A DNA stretch of 64,000 bases from Sphingobacterium paludis (GCF_004364125.1 NZ_SNZV01000005.1:1-64000), one strand, 5' to 3'; positions 19,843 to 29,195 are shown, numbered from the stretch's first letter. Notes: generated by a model not told the origin, from the letters alone. Made by a program: numbers and translations.

Positions 19843-20501
19843 TCTCCTAATTGATAATTAAATGTATCTGTAAAGTTTTGCACCAAACGTTCTTTCAATT
19901 GATTCAGGTCAATATTTCGAACGCGGCAAAAATACATATAAATATCTACTATCTTAGTAGATTTATCATCCGTTTCTAGAAAAATCTTATCCAGTGGCGC
20001 TTGCCGTATCAGATCGTCCTTTTTTCCTGAGAGGATGCTGGGGCCAAAGCTCATATAGTAACCGGCTCGGTAAATTTGCTGTGCTAAGGTCGGGTGCTTA
20101 TCAAAGCCATGGAAGATAACAGGCACGGTGACTCGTTCTTGTTTTAAGAGCTGTAAACACTCTTGGTAGGCACGCACACAATGAATGATCAATGGCTTTT
20201 GGACACTATTCGCGAAGGTTATCTGCTTTCTAAAAACATCCACCTGCAATGCCCAGTCGGTATCGCACAATTTATCTAAACCACATTCCCCAATGGCAAG
20301 TATCTGCTTTCTCTTTCCATGATCATGCAATACATCCAATTGGGATGTCGGCGCACTATCGATATACCAAGGATGGATGCCAAGTGAACAGGGAAGGGGG
20401 TACAAGTAGTTTTTGGAGATAATGATATTAGGCAAGGAAAATTCGTGAATGGTACTCTCCAAGGTACAATGCGTATGTATGTCGATATAAGGAACATGCA
20501 T
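19839..20501 (-). CDS. TatD family hydrolase
   Basis: A 220-residue metal-dependent hydrolase of the TatD amidohydrolase group, probably a deoxyribonuclease. Metal ligands are visible as HTH near the N terminus (YIDIHTHC), the Glu in AIGECGLDK, His in LIIHCVRAYQ, His in VIFHGFDKH and Asp in FLETDDKS. It is somewhat shorter than typical TatD (about 255), with a compact middle. The frame opens at TTG 20507, but the ATG at 20501 is preferred. It is first in a two-gene unit with tcdA, overlapping by 4 bases. Confidence 0.88.
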   Translation of the reverse strand: MHVPYIDIHTHCTLESTIHEFSLPNIIISKNYLYPLPCSLGIHPWYIDSAPTSQLDVLHDHGKRKQILAIGECGLDKLCDTDWALQVDVFRKQITFANSVQKPLIIHCVRAYQECLQLLKQERVTVPVIFHGFDKHPTLAQQIYRAGYYMSFGPSILSGKKDDLIRQAPLDKIFLETDDKSTKIVDIYMYFCRVRNIDLNQLKERLVQNFTDTFNYQLGE

Positions 20502-20645
20502 AATCAAATATACTCTTTTTAACGATAGCGGGACGGCATTCTTTTGTTTTTAAGTAGTTTACATCGTATTTCTAGCGATAATACTTGCCCAGGTAGAATG
20601 GTCATGCATGTACAACAAGATTACAGCCAAATAACTTGGCAAACG

Positions 20646-21944
20646 TTACACATCCGCGGTTTCCGATAGCGCTTCCACAATAGCCGACGCTTTCAGTATA
20701 CACTCCGCATATTCTTTGTCAGCTTGCGCATCCAAAGTAATCGCTCCGCCCGTATGGAATGACAAGTAGCCATTCTCCTTGTTGTATAACACAGAACGAA
20801 TAACAACATTGAAATCGAAATCACCGTCTTCAGCAAAATACCCTACTGCACCGGAATAAATACCGCGCTTACTCCCTTCATATTTTTCGCACAATTCCAT
20901 CGCTTTAATTTTGGGCGCGCCCGTCATGGAGCCAGCAGGAAAGGTATTTTTAATCGCTTGTACATCCGAGATGTGCGGATCTTTTGTACAGGTGATGGTA
21001 GATATCAGTTGATGCACTTGTTTAAAGCTATGCAACTCAAGCCGTCGCGAAGCGTCGACGCTGCCCGCTAAGGCACTTCGTGTCAAGTCGTTTCGCACCA
21101 GATCTACAATCATGATGTTCTCGGCTATCTCTTTCGGATTTTGAAGCAAAGCATCTTTCAAAGCTTGATCCTTCTCTTCCGTATCGCCCCGTGCTGCCGT
21201 CCCTTTTATAGGCTGGGAGATAAGGGTGTCACCACGTTTTGCCAGGAACCTCTCCGGGGACGCTGATACAATATACTTTTCGCCTACTTTAAAGAAGCAG
21301 GAAAAGGGCGTAGGTGAGACTCGATTAAGTGTTTGGTAGAGCGCTAGCGGGTCTAGTTCAGTAGCGGTGGCATAAAACTCTTGACAGAGATTAACCTCAT
21401 AAATATCACCGCGCTGTATGTGTTCTTGCAGGTGCTCGAACGCATCCACATAAGCCGATTTGGAAAAACGCATCTGCACGTGTATGGGATTCGACCGCGA
21501 TGATGATCGTAAAGGCTCAATCGCTATAGCTTGGATCTGGCGAAAAACCTGATCCGGCTGCTCTGCCTGAATTTCCACCTGTCCTGCGAAAAAGCGTAGG
21601 TGTATGCTTGGGACGAAGAAATAGGCTTCCGGGAAATGCAAATCATCTATCCGGCCCGCTATCGCTAGTGATTCGGTATCGTTCTTCAGGTCGTAACTTA
21701 AAAAACCAGGCATCCATGTATGCGGATGCCTGGTTCTAAAATGTTCTAGTTTCGTAAACGCGTCCTGGCCATCATCAGAGCGAAAGCTCTCCGTGGCATT
21801 CACCGACAATACAGCTTTTACTTTGCTATACGGATCGGCGTATTCATTGGACTGTAGAAAGCAAAGCTCATTGAATTGTTGCGCCCAACGCAGTGCTTGA
21901 TCCTCAAATACGGTATTATCTATGTCAAAAATGGCTTTAGCCAT
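20646..21944 (-). CDS. pabB: Aminodeoxychorismate synthase component I
   Basis: A 432-residue chorismate-binding enzyme of the anthranilate/para-aminobenzoate synthase family. The C-terminal catalytic domain has IQRGDIYEVNLCQEF, SPERFLAKRGD, QPIKGTAARG, EIAENIMIVDLVRNDL and GSMTGAPKIKAMELCEKYE, and ends with FHTGGAITLDAQADKEY. These features and the length fit PabB, which makes the folate precursor with a glutamine amidotransferase, better than TrpE. It starts 7 bases after purA on the same strand, so the two are probably co-transcribed. No pabA or pabC is adjacent. Confidence 0.88.
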   Translation of the reverse strand: MAKAIFDIDNTVFEDQALRWAQQFNELCFLQSNEYADPYSKVKAVLSVNATESFRSDDGQDAFTKLEHFRTRHPHTWMPGFLSYDLKNDTESLAIAGRIDDLHFPEAYFFVPSIHLRFFAGQVEIQAEQPDQVFRQIQAIAIEPLRSSSRSNPIHVQMRFSKSAYVDAFEHLQEHIQRGDIYEVNLCQEFYATATELDPLALYQTLNRVSPTPFSCFFKVGEKYIVSASPERFLAKRGDTLISQPIKGTAARGDTEEKDQALKDALLQNPKEIAENIMIVDLVRNDLTRSALAGSVDASRRLELHSFKQVHQLISTITCTKDPHISDVQAIKNTFPAGSMTGAPKIKAMELCEKYEGSKRGIYSGAVGYFAEDGDFDFNVVIRSVLYNKENGYLSFHTGGAITLDAQADKEYAECILKASAIVEALSETADV

Positions 21945-21951
21945 ATCTGTC

Positions 21952-23223
21952 TTACAAGGCTATCGTTTGCACGCGATCAGGACCCACCGACAAAAATTTG
22001 ATCGGTACCTCTAGCGCTGTTTCTAAATAAGCGATGTAGTTCTTTAATGCTGCAGGTATTTCTTCCGTTGATCGGATACCTGTGATATCTTGATTCCAAC
22101 CTTCGATCTCCTCCAAAACAGGCTCCGCTGTGTTGGTGATAATTTCATAGGGCATATAATCGATGGTTTCGCCATCATACTTGTAATGCGTACACACATA
22201 AATCTTTTCGAAAGTATCGAGTACATCAGCCTTCATCATGATCAATTCGGTTACGCCATTGAGCATAATCGCGTACTTCAACGCAGGTATATCAATCCAG
22301 CCCGTCCGGCGTGCACGGCCGGTTGTTGCGCCAAATTCATGGCCTAGTTTTCGTAGTCTTTCTCCAGTTTCATCGTCTAATTCGGTCGGGAAGGGACCGC
22401 CACCCACGCGGGTCGCATACGCTTTAAAAATTCCGTAAACAGCACCAATCTTGCTTGGGGCTATACCGAGTCCTGTACACGCACCTGCCGTTGTGGTGTT
22501 GGATGATGTGACGAAAGGATAAGAACCGAAGTCTACATCCAGCAGTGTACCTTGCGCACCTTCTGCCAATACGTTTTTCCCTTCTTTGAGGTAGTTGTTA
22601 ACCAAGTGTTCAGCATCTACATGCGGTATGGTTTTGATAAATTCGATTGCCGCTAAAAAAGCGTTTTCTTTTTCAGAAAAATCAGGGATTTCGCCGTAGT
22701 GCGACAAAATCTCTAAATGCTTCGCTTTTAGCTTTTCGTAACGTTCTTGAAAGTCAGAAAGTGTGGTGTCGCCCACGCGCAAGCCGTTTCTTCCGGTCTT
22801 GTCCATGTAGGTAGGCCCGATACCTTTTAAGGTAGAACCTATCTTGCCAGCGCCCATTTTCGATTCCGATGCAGCGTCTAGCAACTGGTGCGTAGGTAAA
22901 ATTAAATGCGCTTTCCTGGCCAGCACCAAGGTGCCTTTGCCAACAGGATCAAAGCCCGCAGTGCGCAAATTGTCTAGCTCCCTTTTTAAGATAATGGGAT
23001 CGATGACTACACCATTTCCGATCAGATTCAGGGTGTCTTCATTAAAAATCCCGGATGGGATCGTGTTTAGAACGAATTTTTTGTTGTCGAATTCTAATGT
23101 GTGTCCGGCATTAGGACCACCTTGAAAGCGGGCGATCAAATCATACTTCGGACAAAAAACGTCCACGATCTTTCCTTTACCTTCGTCGCCCCATTGCAGG
23201 CCCAGAAGCACATCAACTTGCAT
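21952..23223 (-). CDS. purA: Adenylosuccinate synthase
   Basis: A 423-residue GTP-dependent enzyme that joins IMP and aspartate to adenylosuccinate, the first committed step to AMP. It starts with the GTP-binding glycine loop LGLQWGDEGKGKIVD containing the catalytic Asp, followed by FQGGPNAGHT with the catalytic His. Further signatures are GIGPTYMDKTGR and VYGIFKAYATRVGGGPFPTEL. It has the normal length and has its own 130-base upstream region after fur. pabB follows after 7 bases. Confidence 0.97.
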   Translation of the reverse strand: MQVDVLLGLQWGDEGKGKIVDVFCPKYDLIARFQGGPNAGHTLEFDNKKFVLNTIPSGIFNEDTLNLIGNGVVIDPIILKRELDNLRTAGFDPVGKGTLVLARKAHLILPTHQLLDAASESKMGAGKIGSTLKGIGPTYMDKTGRNGLRVGDTTLSDFQERYEKLKAKHLEILSHYGEIPDFSEKENAFLAAIEFIKTIPHVDAEHLVNNYLKEGKNVLAEGAQGTLLDVDFGSYPFVTSSNTTTAGACTGLGIAPSKIGAVYGIFKAYATRVGGGPFPTELDDETGERLRKLGHEFGATTGRARRTGWIDIPALKYAIMLNGVTELIMMKADVLDTFEKIYVCTHYKYDGETIDYMPYEIITNTAEPVLEEIEGWNQDITGIRSTEEIPAALKNYIAYLETALEVPIKFLSVGPDRVQTIAL

Positions 23224-23353
23224 AATATTGGATATATTGAGATTTAAAATTAAATGATAGTTTCAACTGTCCCTAAAAATATAAAGTTCAGGAAAAATTA
23301 GGCGTGCCTATCCTTCCTGAACAAAGGTAATACATTAATCCGCGATTACTGCA

Positions 23354-23851
23354 TTAATTTGAAATTACAGACGCTGTTTGAACCGGCGCAGCTTCCGGTG
23401 CGTTTTTCTTCTGGCAATCTTCGCAAACACCGTATAGATTAAGGGAATGGTGCTTGATATCAAACTTCAACAAATCACCCATTAAACTTTGGATTTGATT
23501 GATTCGCGGATCGCAAAACTCGACCACCTTATTGCACTCAATACAAATAACATGGTCATGCTGTTTAAATCCATATGACTTTTCAAATTGAGCCATATTA
23601 CGGCCAAATTGATGCTTCGTGACCAGATCGCAAGAAACCAGAAGTTCCAAGGTATTATAAACCGTAGCACGGCTCACCCTGTACTTCTTGTTCTTCATAT
23701 GGATATAGAGCGACTCTACATCAAAGTGATCTGAGCGAGAGTATATTTCTTCTAAAATCGCGTAACGTTCCGGTGTCTTTCTCAGATTTTTATTCTCCAA
23801 GTAAGCTTCGAAAATTTTTTTTACCGTTTGGTAGTTTTCGGCCTGATTCAT
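23354..23851 (-). CDS. Fur family transcriptional regulator
   Basis: A 165-residue metal- or peroxide-responsive repressor. The winged helix covers residues ~20-90 with the recognition segment [18 protein letters not shown]. The dimerisation domain holds [15 protein letters not shown] and a second Cys pair YGVCEDC, which together form the structural zinc site of Fur/PerR/Zur proteins. Which metal it senses is not decidable from this. The frame extends to 23884, but ATG 23851 ([14 protein letters not shown]) gives the normal N terminus. It lies between relA/spoT and purA, each with its own spacing. It could regulate the iron-uptake locus at 41-49 kb, which is inference only. Confidence 0.92.
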   Translation of the reverse strand: MNQAENYQTVKKIFEAYLENKNLRKTPERYAILEEIYSRSDHFDVESLYIHMKNKKYRVSRATVYNTLELLVSCDLVTKHQFGRNMAQFEKSYGFKQHDHVICIECNKVVEFCDPRINQIQSLMGDLLKFDIKHHSLNLYGVCEDCQKKNAPEAAPVQTASVISN

Positions 23852-23932
23852 ACTTCTATTTAATATCCCATACAAACTTACCACTTTTCCATGTAAAAAA
23901 CGATGCTTTCAGCATAGATGACATTCGGCGGA

Positions 23933-26140
23933 TTATAGGTCGGCGTCGTAACGGGTAACACCTGTAATTCCGCTGATGTCCTTTAGGTTTTTCATCAAGT
24001 TTTCCAGTTGCTCCGTGTGGTTGACAAACACCATGATGTTTCCTTCGAAGATACCTTCGTTGCTGGAAATGGATAGCGAACGGATGTTGACATTAAAATC
24101 CTTTGAAATTACGTTGGTGATCTTATTGACAAGCCCCACATCATCAATGCCGACGATCCGAAGCCCGGTTAAAAAGGAGATTTGCGCTTGCGAGGAAGCC
24201 CATTTCGCTTTTAAAATCCGGTACCCATAATTTGCCATAAGTTTAGACGCATTCGGGCAACTGGTGCGGTGTATTTTTATGCCGTCGTTCACCGTTAAGA
24301 ACCCAAAAATATCATCGCCCGGAATAGGGTTGCAGCAGGGAGCCAAGGTATAATCCACCTTTTGATAGTCATCCCCAATCAGGATCGTATCGACATCCTT
24401 CTTATTGATTTTCTCTACCAAGCCCGATATGTGGGACGAAAATTGATTGTGGGTATGCGTCGTCGTTTTTTCGCTCGCCGCGTATTCGCGCAGGCTCTTT
24501 GCATCAATAAGCCCCTTGGCTACGTTGTAAAACAGGTCCTGCGAACTGGCGTACTTGAAGTAATTTGCTATCTTGTTGATGTTGTCGGTATTGTATGTGA
24601 TCTTGAGGCTTTTCAGCTTTCTTTCCAATACCTCTTTGCCGTCTTCGGCCACTCTTCTTTTTTCTTCTTTCAGCGACGACCGGATCTTAGACTTGGCTTT
24701 CGCTGTAACAACAAAACTCAGCCAATCCTCTTTAGGGGATTGTTTGCTCGAGGTGATGATCTCAACCTGATCTCCATTCTGCAAGTGATGGCTCAACGGT
24801 ACCAGTTTGTGGTTTACCTTAGCACCAATACAGGTAGCACCGATATCCGAATGAATTTCGAAGGCAAAGTCGAGGGCCGTAGCGCCATTTGGCAATTGTA
24901 CCAACGTGCCTTTTGGCGTAAAAATGAAGATCTCGTCAGAGAATAGATTCATTTTGAAGTCGTCGACGAAGTCCAATGCGTTTTGCTCTGAGCTGCTCAA
25001 CATATTGCGCACCTTTTGAATCCATTGATCCAAGCCGCTATCCGAGTTTGATTCTTTGTACTTCCAATGTGCAGCAAATCCTTTCTCCGCAATCTCGTTC
25101 ATCCGTTTTGTCCGGATCTGTACTTCCACCCATTGCCCGCGTGGCCCCATTACCGTCGTGTGTAATGATTCATAGCCATTACCTTTTGGTGAGGATACCC
25201 AATCACGTAGCCGATCCGGGTTAGGGCGATATAAGTCGGTAATAATGGAATACACCTTCCAGCATTCCGTTTTTTCGCGTTCTGTGCTCGTGTCGATAAT
25301 GACGCGGATGGCAAAAAGATCATAGACCTCTTCGAAAGGAATCGATTTTTTTCGCATTTTATTCCAAATGGAAAAAATAGATTTTGGTCGGCCAAACACC
25401 TGCGCTTTGATGCCCTGCTCTTCCAGAATGCTCTTGACGGGGCCAATGAAATCGGCGACAAACTTTTCCCGCTCTGCCTTTTTCTCATTGAGCTTTCGTG
25501 CGATGAACTTATAGGTGTCGGGGTCAGTGTATTTCATGGAAAGATCTTCCAGCTCAGATTTAATGGCATATAGTCCTAACCGGTGGGCCAAGGGTGCGTA
25601 AAGGTAGCTTGTTTCGGATGCAATCTTGAGTTGTTTATGGCGCGCCATAAACTCCATGGTGCGCATGTTGTGTAGGCGGTCGGCAAGCTTAATCAAAATT
25701 ACACGCACATCATCTGCAAGCGTCAACAGCATCTTCCGGAAATTTTCGGCTTGCATCGAACTGTTTGGGTCGAATATTCCGGAAATCTTGGTCAATCCGT
25801 CAATGATTCGTGCCACCTTTTTGCCAAACTGCGCTTCGATCTCGGTCAGCGTGATGGCGGTGTCTTCGACCACATCATGCAGCAAGGCACAGACAATAGA
25901 TGTCGTGCCCAGGCCGATCTCCTCGGCGGCAATCTGTGCTACGGCAATAGGATGATAAATATAAGGTTCGCCGGATTTACGGCGCATTTCCTGATGGCTT
26001 TCCAAAGCCAAATCAAAGGCCTTGCGTATTTCTTGCTTGTCGCCACGTTGTAGGGTGGGCTTACAAGCACGGAGTAGTGCGCGGTATCTCTTTCTTATTT
26101 CCTTGTTTTCTGCTTCAATGTCAATCACATAATCTTCCAT
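23933..26140 (-). CDS. Bifunctional (p)ppGpp synthetase/hydrolase
   Basis: A 735-residue long RelA/SpoT homologue that makes and degrades the stringent-response alarmone. The HD hydrolase domain is intact (H63 in YIYHPIAVAQ, H88-D89 in ALLHDVVEDT), so hydrolase activity is expected. The synthetase domain follows with GRPKSIFSIWNKM and YDLFAIRVII. Then come the TGS domain (VQLPNGATALDFAFEIHSDIG), a zinc-finger-like region with APCCNPIPGD, and a C-terminal ACT domain. This full set of domains fits a Rel/SpoT-type bifunctional enzyme. It is transcribed alone, divergent from the DUF4294 gene. Confidence 0.95.
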   Translation of the reverse strand: MEDYVIDIEAENKEIRKRYRALLRACKPTLQRGDKQEIRKAFDLALESHQEMRRKSGEPYIYHPIAVAQIAAEEIGLGTTSIVCALLHDVVEDTAITLTEIEAQFGKKVARIIDGLTKISGIFDPNSSMQAENFRKMLLTLADDVRVILIKLADRLHNMRTMEFMARHKQLKIASETSYLYAPLAHRLGLYAIKSELEDLSMKYTDPDTYKFIARKLNEKKAEREKFVADFIGPVKSILEEQGIKAQVFGRPKSIFSIWNKMRKKSIPFEEVYDLFAIRVIIDTSTEREKTECWKVYSIITDLYRPNPDRLRDWVSSPKGNGYESLHTTVMGPRGQWVEVQIRTKRMNEIAEKGFAAHWKYKESNSDSGLDQWIQKVRNMLSSSEQNALDFVDDFKMNLFSDEIFIFTPKGTLVQLPNGATALDFAFEIHSDIGATCIGAKVNHKLVPLSHHLQNGDQVEIITSSKQSPKEDWLSFVVTAKAKSKIRSSLKEEKRRVAEDGKEVLERKLKSLKITYNTDNINKIANYFKYASSQDLFYNVAKGLIDAKSLREYAASEKTTTHTHNQFSSHISGLVEKINKKDVDTILIGDDYQKVDYTLAPCCNPIPGDDIFGFLTVNDGIKIHRTSCPNASKLMANYGYRILKAKWASSQAQISFLTGLRIVGIDDVGLVNKITNVISKDFNVNIRSLSISSNEGIFEGNIMVFVNHTEQLENLMKNLKDISGITGVTRYDADL

Positions 26141-26283
26141 AAACGCGCTGAAAAAAGTTGGTTTTTTTTATTTTTGTTTGTAATTTTATTAATGCAATCT
26201 CGAGGGCGATGTAACCGTCGGGAACAATATATAAATATAGCAAATATATTACAGATTATAAAATAGGCTAATTTTTCCATTTC

Positions 26284-26922
26284 ATGATGACGAGGTTTAT
26301 AGTGTTGGGCTTTATGCTGTTTTTCTTAACCAATATGGTTAAGGGCCAGGCATTGCAGGTTCCGCATTATGGAGATGGAGAAGGGGAAACATTACAGCGA
26401 TACATGACCACGCGGTTAGAGACGGGTGAGGTGCTTCCGTGGTTTCCGATTGAGGATGTAACGGTCACTGCGCGCCGTACATTTAAATCAGAAGAAGATC
26501 GCCTTAAATACCTGCGTTTAGAGCGCAACGTGTTGCGGGTCTTGCCTTATGCAATCTACGCCCAAAAACGATACGAGCAGTTGGATCGCGATTTAGCTAT
26601 GGTTTCCTCAAAACGAGAAGAGGCTCGTTTAGTTAACGCTTGTGAAGAGGAGATAAAAAATAAGTTCAACGCTGAAATTAAAAACTTGAGCGTTTCACAA
26701 GGGAAAATCTTGATCAAATTGGTGCAACGTCAAACGGGAAATACCAGCTATGAAATGGTCAAAGAGATGAAAGGTGGACTTTCGGCATTCTTTTATCAGG
26801 GCGTGGCGAAGGTGTTTGGACACAATCTAAAATCGGTGTACGACCCGCAAGAGGATTTTGAAATTGAAAATATCATACGTGGTTACGAACGGATGCGCCC
26901 TATAAAAAACCTATATCATTAA
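26284..26922 (+). CDS. DUF4294 protein, exported
   Basis: A 212-residue protein conserved across Bacteroidota and matching DUF4294. It has a signal peptide (about residues 1-22, ending VKGQA) and no lipobox. The mature part contains WFPIEDVTVTARRTF and LLRNVLRVLPYAIYAQKRY-like helical segments rich in charged residues. Function is unknown; export points to the periplasm or cell surface. A second ATG lies directly after the first (26287). It is divergent from relA/spoT and followed 79 bases later by the peroxidase gene. Confidence 0.85.
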   Translation: MMTRFIVLGFMLFFLTNMVKGQALQVPHYGDGEGETLQRYMTTRLETGEVLPWFPIEDVTVTARRTFKSEEDRLKYLRLERNVLRVLPYAIYAQKRYEQLDRDLAMVSSKREEARLVNACEEEIKNKFNAEIKNLSVSQGKILIKLVQRQTGNTSYEMVKEMKGGLSAFFYQGVAKVFGHNLKSVYDPQEDFEIENIIRGYERMRPIKNLYH

Positions 26923-27001
26923 CAGCTCCGCCGTCCCGTAAACCATCCAGCTGCATGCAGGCGCTGGTCTATACTAACCATATAAAACGAAAGGATATGC
27001 T

Positions 27002-27496
27002 ATGCAGACGATCTATAAATTCCACGGTCTCCAATTCAACGGCGAAAAGAAGTCTTTGGCAGATTTTTCTGGCAAAGTTCTCCTAATTGTTAATACCGCC
27101 AGCCGTTGTTTTTTCACGAAACAATACCGTTCTTTAGAACAGCTATACCAGCGATACAAAGACCACGGTTTTGAAATATTGGCTTTTCCTTCCAATGACT
27201 TTCATGAGCAAGAACCCATGACGGGCTTCCAGCTCGAGACCTTTTGCCGTATCCATGAACAGGTTACCTTTCCGGTGTTCAAGCGTATTCATGTTGTCGG
27301 AGCCTACTGCGATCCGTTGTATAAGTTTTTGGCAGATCGGGAGCAGAATGGAAACGTGGGCGTGAGGCCCTACTGGAATTTCCATAAATATCTGGTTGAT
27401 AAAAATGGCAAAGTGGTAGACTTTTTCTATAGTTTCACCAGTCCACAGTCTGGTCGGGTTATGACGAAAATCGAACAATTAATTTCCGAACTGTAA
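27002..27496 (+). CDS. Glutathione peroxidase family protein (thioredoxin-type)
   Basis: A 164-residue thiol peroxidase. The peroxidatic Cys is C36 (NTASRCFFTKQY), followed by Gln70 and a Trp in RPYWNFHKYLVD of the catalytic tetrad. The FPCN cysteine is replaced (FPSNDF), but C82 in LETFCRIHE matches the resolving Cys position of yeast Gpx3/Hyr1 (C36/C82), so this is probably thioredoxin-dependent rather than glutathione-dependent. No signal peptide. The next gene encodes a bacillithiol-synthesis enzyme, so a different low-molecular-weight thiol may also serve as reductant; that is inference. Confidence 0.9.
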   Translation: MQTIYKFHGLQFNGEKKSLADFSGKVLLIVNTASRCFFTKQYRSLEQLYQRYKDHGFEILAFPSNDFHEQEPMTGFQLETFCRIHEQVTFPVFKRIHVVGAYCDPLYKFLADREQNGNVGVRPYWNFHKYLVDKNGKVVDFFYSFTSPQSGRVMTKIEQLISEL

Positions 27497-27517
27497 ACGT
27501 TTAAACGTTTATCTTTG
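27495..27517 (+). promoter_or_regulatory. bshB1 promoter with perfect 16-bp palindrome
   Basis: TATCTTTG (27510-27517) is an exact TAnnTTTG box, 20 bases before the bshB1 ATG. Immediately upstream and overlapping by one base is AAACGTTTAAACGTTT (27495-27510), a perfect palindrome made of two AAACGTTT copies. It starts within the stop codon of the preceding gene. It may be an operator between the -7 and -33 regions. Confidence 0.55.
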
Positions 27518-27537
27518 CTGCCTAAAGAATTGCATTT

Positions 27538-28257
27538 ATGAAGTTAGATTTACTGGTCATGACGGTACACCCCGATGATGCGGAGCTGGGTGCGGGGGGC
27601 ACTATTGCAAAATATGTTGCGGAAGGTAAAACGGTCGGCATTATCGATTTGACGAGGGGTGAGCTTGGTACACGCGGTACGGCGGAGACGCGCCGCGATG
27701 AAGCCGAAAAAGCGGCATCGATATTGGGTGTACATATGCGGGAAAATCTTGCACTGCGCGATGGTTTTTTCCGTAATGACGAGGAAAGCCAGTTGCAGAT
27801 CATTCGTGCGGTACGAAAGTATCAGCCCGAGATCGTCATCACGAATGCTTTGGATGATCGGCATCCGGATCATGGCCGTGCAAGTGTATTGGTCAATGAT
27901 GCCCTATTTCTCAGTGGCTTGCGGCGGATTGCCACAACGCTCGACGGTAAGGAGCAGGAGGCTTTTAGGCCACGTCTTCAACTGCAATTGATACAGGATA
28001 AATACATTCAGCCCGACATACTGATGGACATCACTGCATTTTGGTCTATCAAAGAAAAAGCAATTTTAGCGTATACCACACAGTTTAACGCCGTTGCCGA
28101 TGATGCGGAGCCACAAACTTACATCTCCAACCCAGATTTTATGGAATCCACTAAAGGGCGTGCGGCCGAGCTGGGTCGCAGTATTCAGGTGCGGTATGCA
28201 GAGGGCTTTACAGCCCGCAAGATATTAGGTGTTACGGATCTCTTTCATTTGATTTAA
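27538..28257 (+). CDS. bshB1: Bacillithiol biosynthesis deacetylase BshB1
   Basis: A 239-residue zinc-dependent N-acetylglucosaminyl-malate deacetylase of the LmbE/PIG-L family. The zinc motif is HPDD (TVHPDDAELGAGGT) with the third ligand in DRHPDHGRAS; RGELGTRGTAETRRDEA is the substrate-loop signature of BshB1. The enzyme frees the amine of GlcNAc-malate, the second step to bacillithiol. The other bacillithiol genes (bshA, bshC) are not in the window. An exact -7 box and a palindrome precede it. A YaeR-like VOC gene follows after 11 bases, probably in the same transcript. Confidence 0.93.
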   Translation: MKLDLLVMTVHPDDAELGAGGTIAKYVAEGKTVGIIDLTRGELGTRGTAETRRDEAEKAASILGVHMRENLALRDGFFRNDEESQLQIIRAVRKYQPEIVITNALDDRHPDHGRASVLVNDALFLSGLRRIATTLDGKEQEAFRPRLQLQLIQDKYIQPDILMDITAFWSIKEKAILAYTTQFNAVADDAEPQTYISNPDFMESTKGRAAELGRSIQVRYAEGFTARKILGVTDLFHLI

Positions 28258-28268
28258 CTTGTAGCGCT

Positions 28269-28661
28269 ATGTCACTAAGATTGAAGGGGGTACACCATAT
28301 TGCGATTATCTGCAAAGATTATACGAAATCGCTATTCTTTTACCGAGATATACTAGGCTTGGAGCTTCTATCAGAAACCTACCGCGCCGAGCGGCAATCG
28401 TATAAGGCTGACCTCGCTCTGAATGGGCGGTATGTTATCGAGCTGTTTTCGTTTCCTTCCCCACCTGCTCGGCCTTCGTATCCAGAATCGGCAGGCTTGC
28501 GGCATCTCGCCTTTGCAGTGGACGATGTTGATCTGACCATCCGAACACTGGAAGGATTTGGCGTGCTTTGTGAAACGGTCAGGATCGATCCATTGACTGC
28601 GAAAAAATTTACGTTTGCGGCTGATCCTGATGAGCTGCCGATTGAATTTTATGAGGTGTAA
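28269..28661 (+). CDS. YaeR-like VOC (glyoxalase superfamily) protein
   Basis: A 130-residue single VOC domain protein. It matches E. coli YaeR along its length (VHHIAIICKDY, FYRDILGLELLSE, LALNGRYVIELFSFP, GLRHLAFAVDDV, DPDELPIEFYEV). Metal-binding positions of the family are present: His in VHHIA, Glu in VIELF, His in LRHLA and Glu near the C terminus. The substrate is unknown; by superfamily it may handle a thiol-adduct. It is co-directional with and 11 bases from bshB1, which makes a bacillithiol-linked detoxification role possible but unproven. A strong terminator follows. Confidence 0.88.
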   Translation: MSLRLKGVHHIAIICKDYTKSLFFYRDILGLELLSETYRAERQSYKADLALNGRYVIELFSFPSPPARPSYPESAGLRHLAFAVDDVDLTIRTLEGFGVLCETVRIDPLTAKKFTFAADPDELPIEFYEV

Positions 28662-28734
28662 CATAGCGACGTAGCAGCTAAAAAAAAAGATCTAATGAGC
28701 ACCTCATTAGATCTTTTTTTTTACAGCGCTATGT
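28661..28734. terminator. Nested bidirectional terminator
   Basis: An inner 9-bp stem (tctaatgag 28691-28699 / ctcattaga 28703-28711) is flanked by complementary A and T runs of 8-9 bases, extending the hairpin in both directions. An outer 8-bp pair acatagcg (28661-28668) / cgctatgt (28727-28734) encloses it. It separates two convergent genes whose stops are 76 bases apart. Confidence 0.9.
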
Positions 28735-28736
28735 GC

Positions 28737-29195
28737 TTATGCGAAATGATAGAGGAATACAACATCACCAACATAGGCCGGCTTTGGGTTATCTTTAATC
28801 GCTAATGTGGCTTCGATTGTAGCTTTCACTACACCACGGAGGTTTACAATAGATTTTACCTTTGCACGCAGCTGCACCTGGTTATCCACCAACACGGGCT
28901 GACCAAACTTGAGGTTTTCGATGCCATAGTTGATTTCCATTTTCACATTTCGAACATCGGCAATTTGTTTCCAGAGATAAGGAATCAACGATAGTGTGAG
29001 GTAACCATGAGCAATGGTCGATTTAAAAGGTCCCTCGGATGCTGCTTTTTCCTTATCCACATGTATCCACTGGTGATCGAGAGTTGCGTCGGCGAACTTA
29101 TTGATTTGGGGCTGATCTATCGTATGCCATTCGGACTCTCCAAGCTGTTTTCCTTCGTGCGACTTGTACTCTTCAAAATTGTTGATTATTACCAT
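28737..29195 (-). CDS. MaoC family dehydratase
   Basis: A 152-residue hot-dog-fold protein of the R-specific enoyl-CoA hydratase (MaoC/NodN-like) type. The hydratase-2 motif is visible as FADATLDHQWIHVD with the catalytic Asp/His pair, and a conserved segment STIAHGYLTLSLIP follows. Proteins of this size hydrate 2-enoyl-CoA to (R)-3-hydroxyacyl-CoA, or the related acyl group in secondary metabolism. No fatty-acid genes are adjacent, so its pathway is unknown. It is transcribed alone, ending at the bidirectional terminator. Confidence 0.88.
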   Translation of the reverse strand: MVIINNFEEYKSHEGKQLGESEWHTIDQPQINKFADATLDHQWIHVDKEKAASEGPFKSTIAHGYLTLSLIPYLWKQIADVRNVKMEINYGIENLKFGQPVLVDNQVQLRAKVKSIVNLRGVVKATIEATLAIKDNPKPAYVGDVVFLYHFA

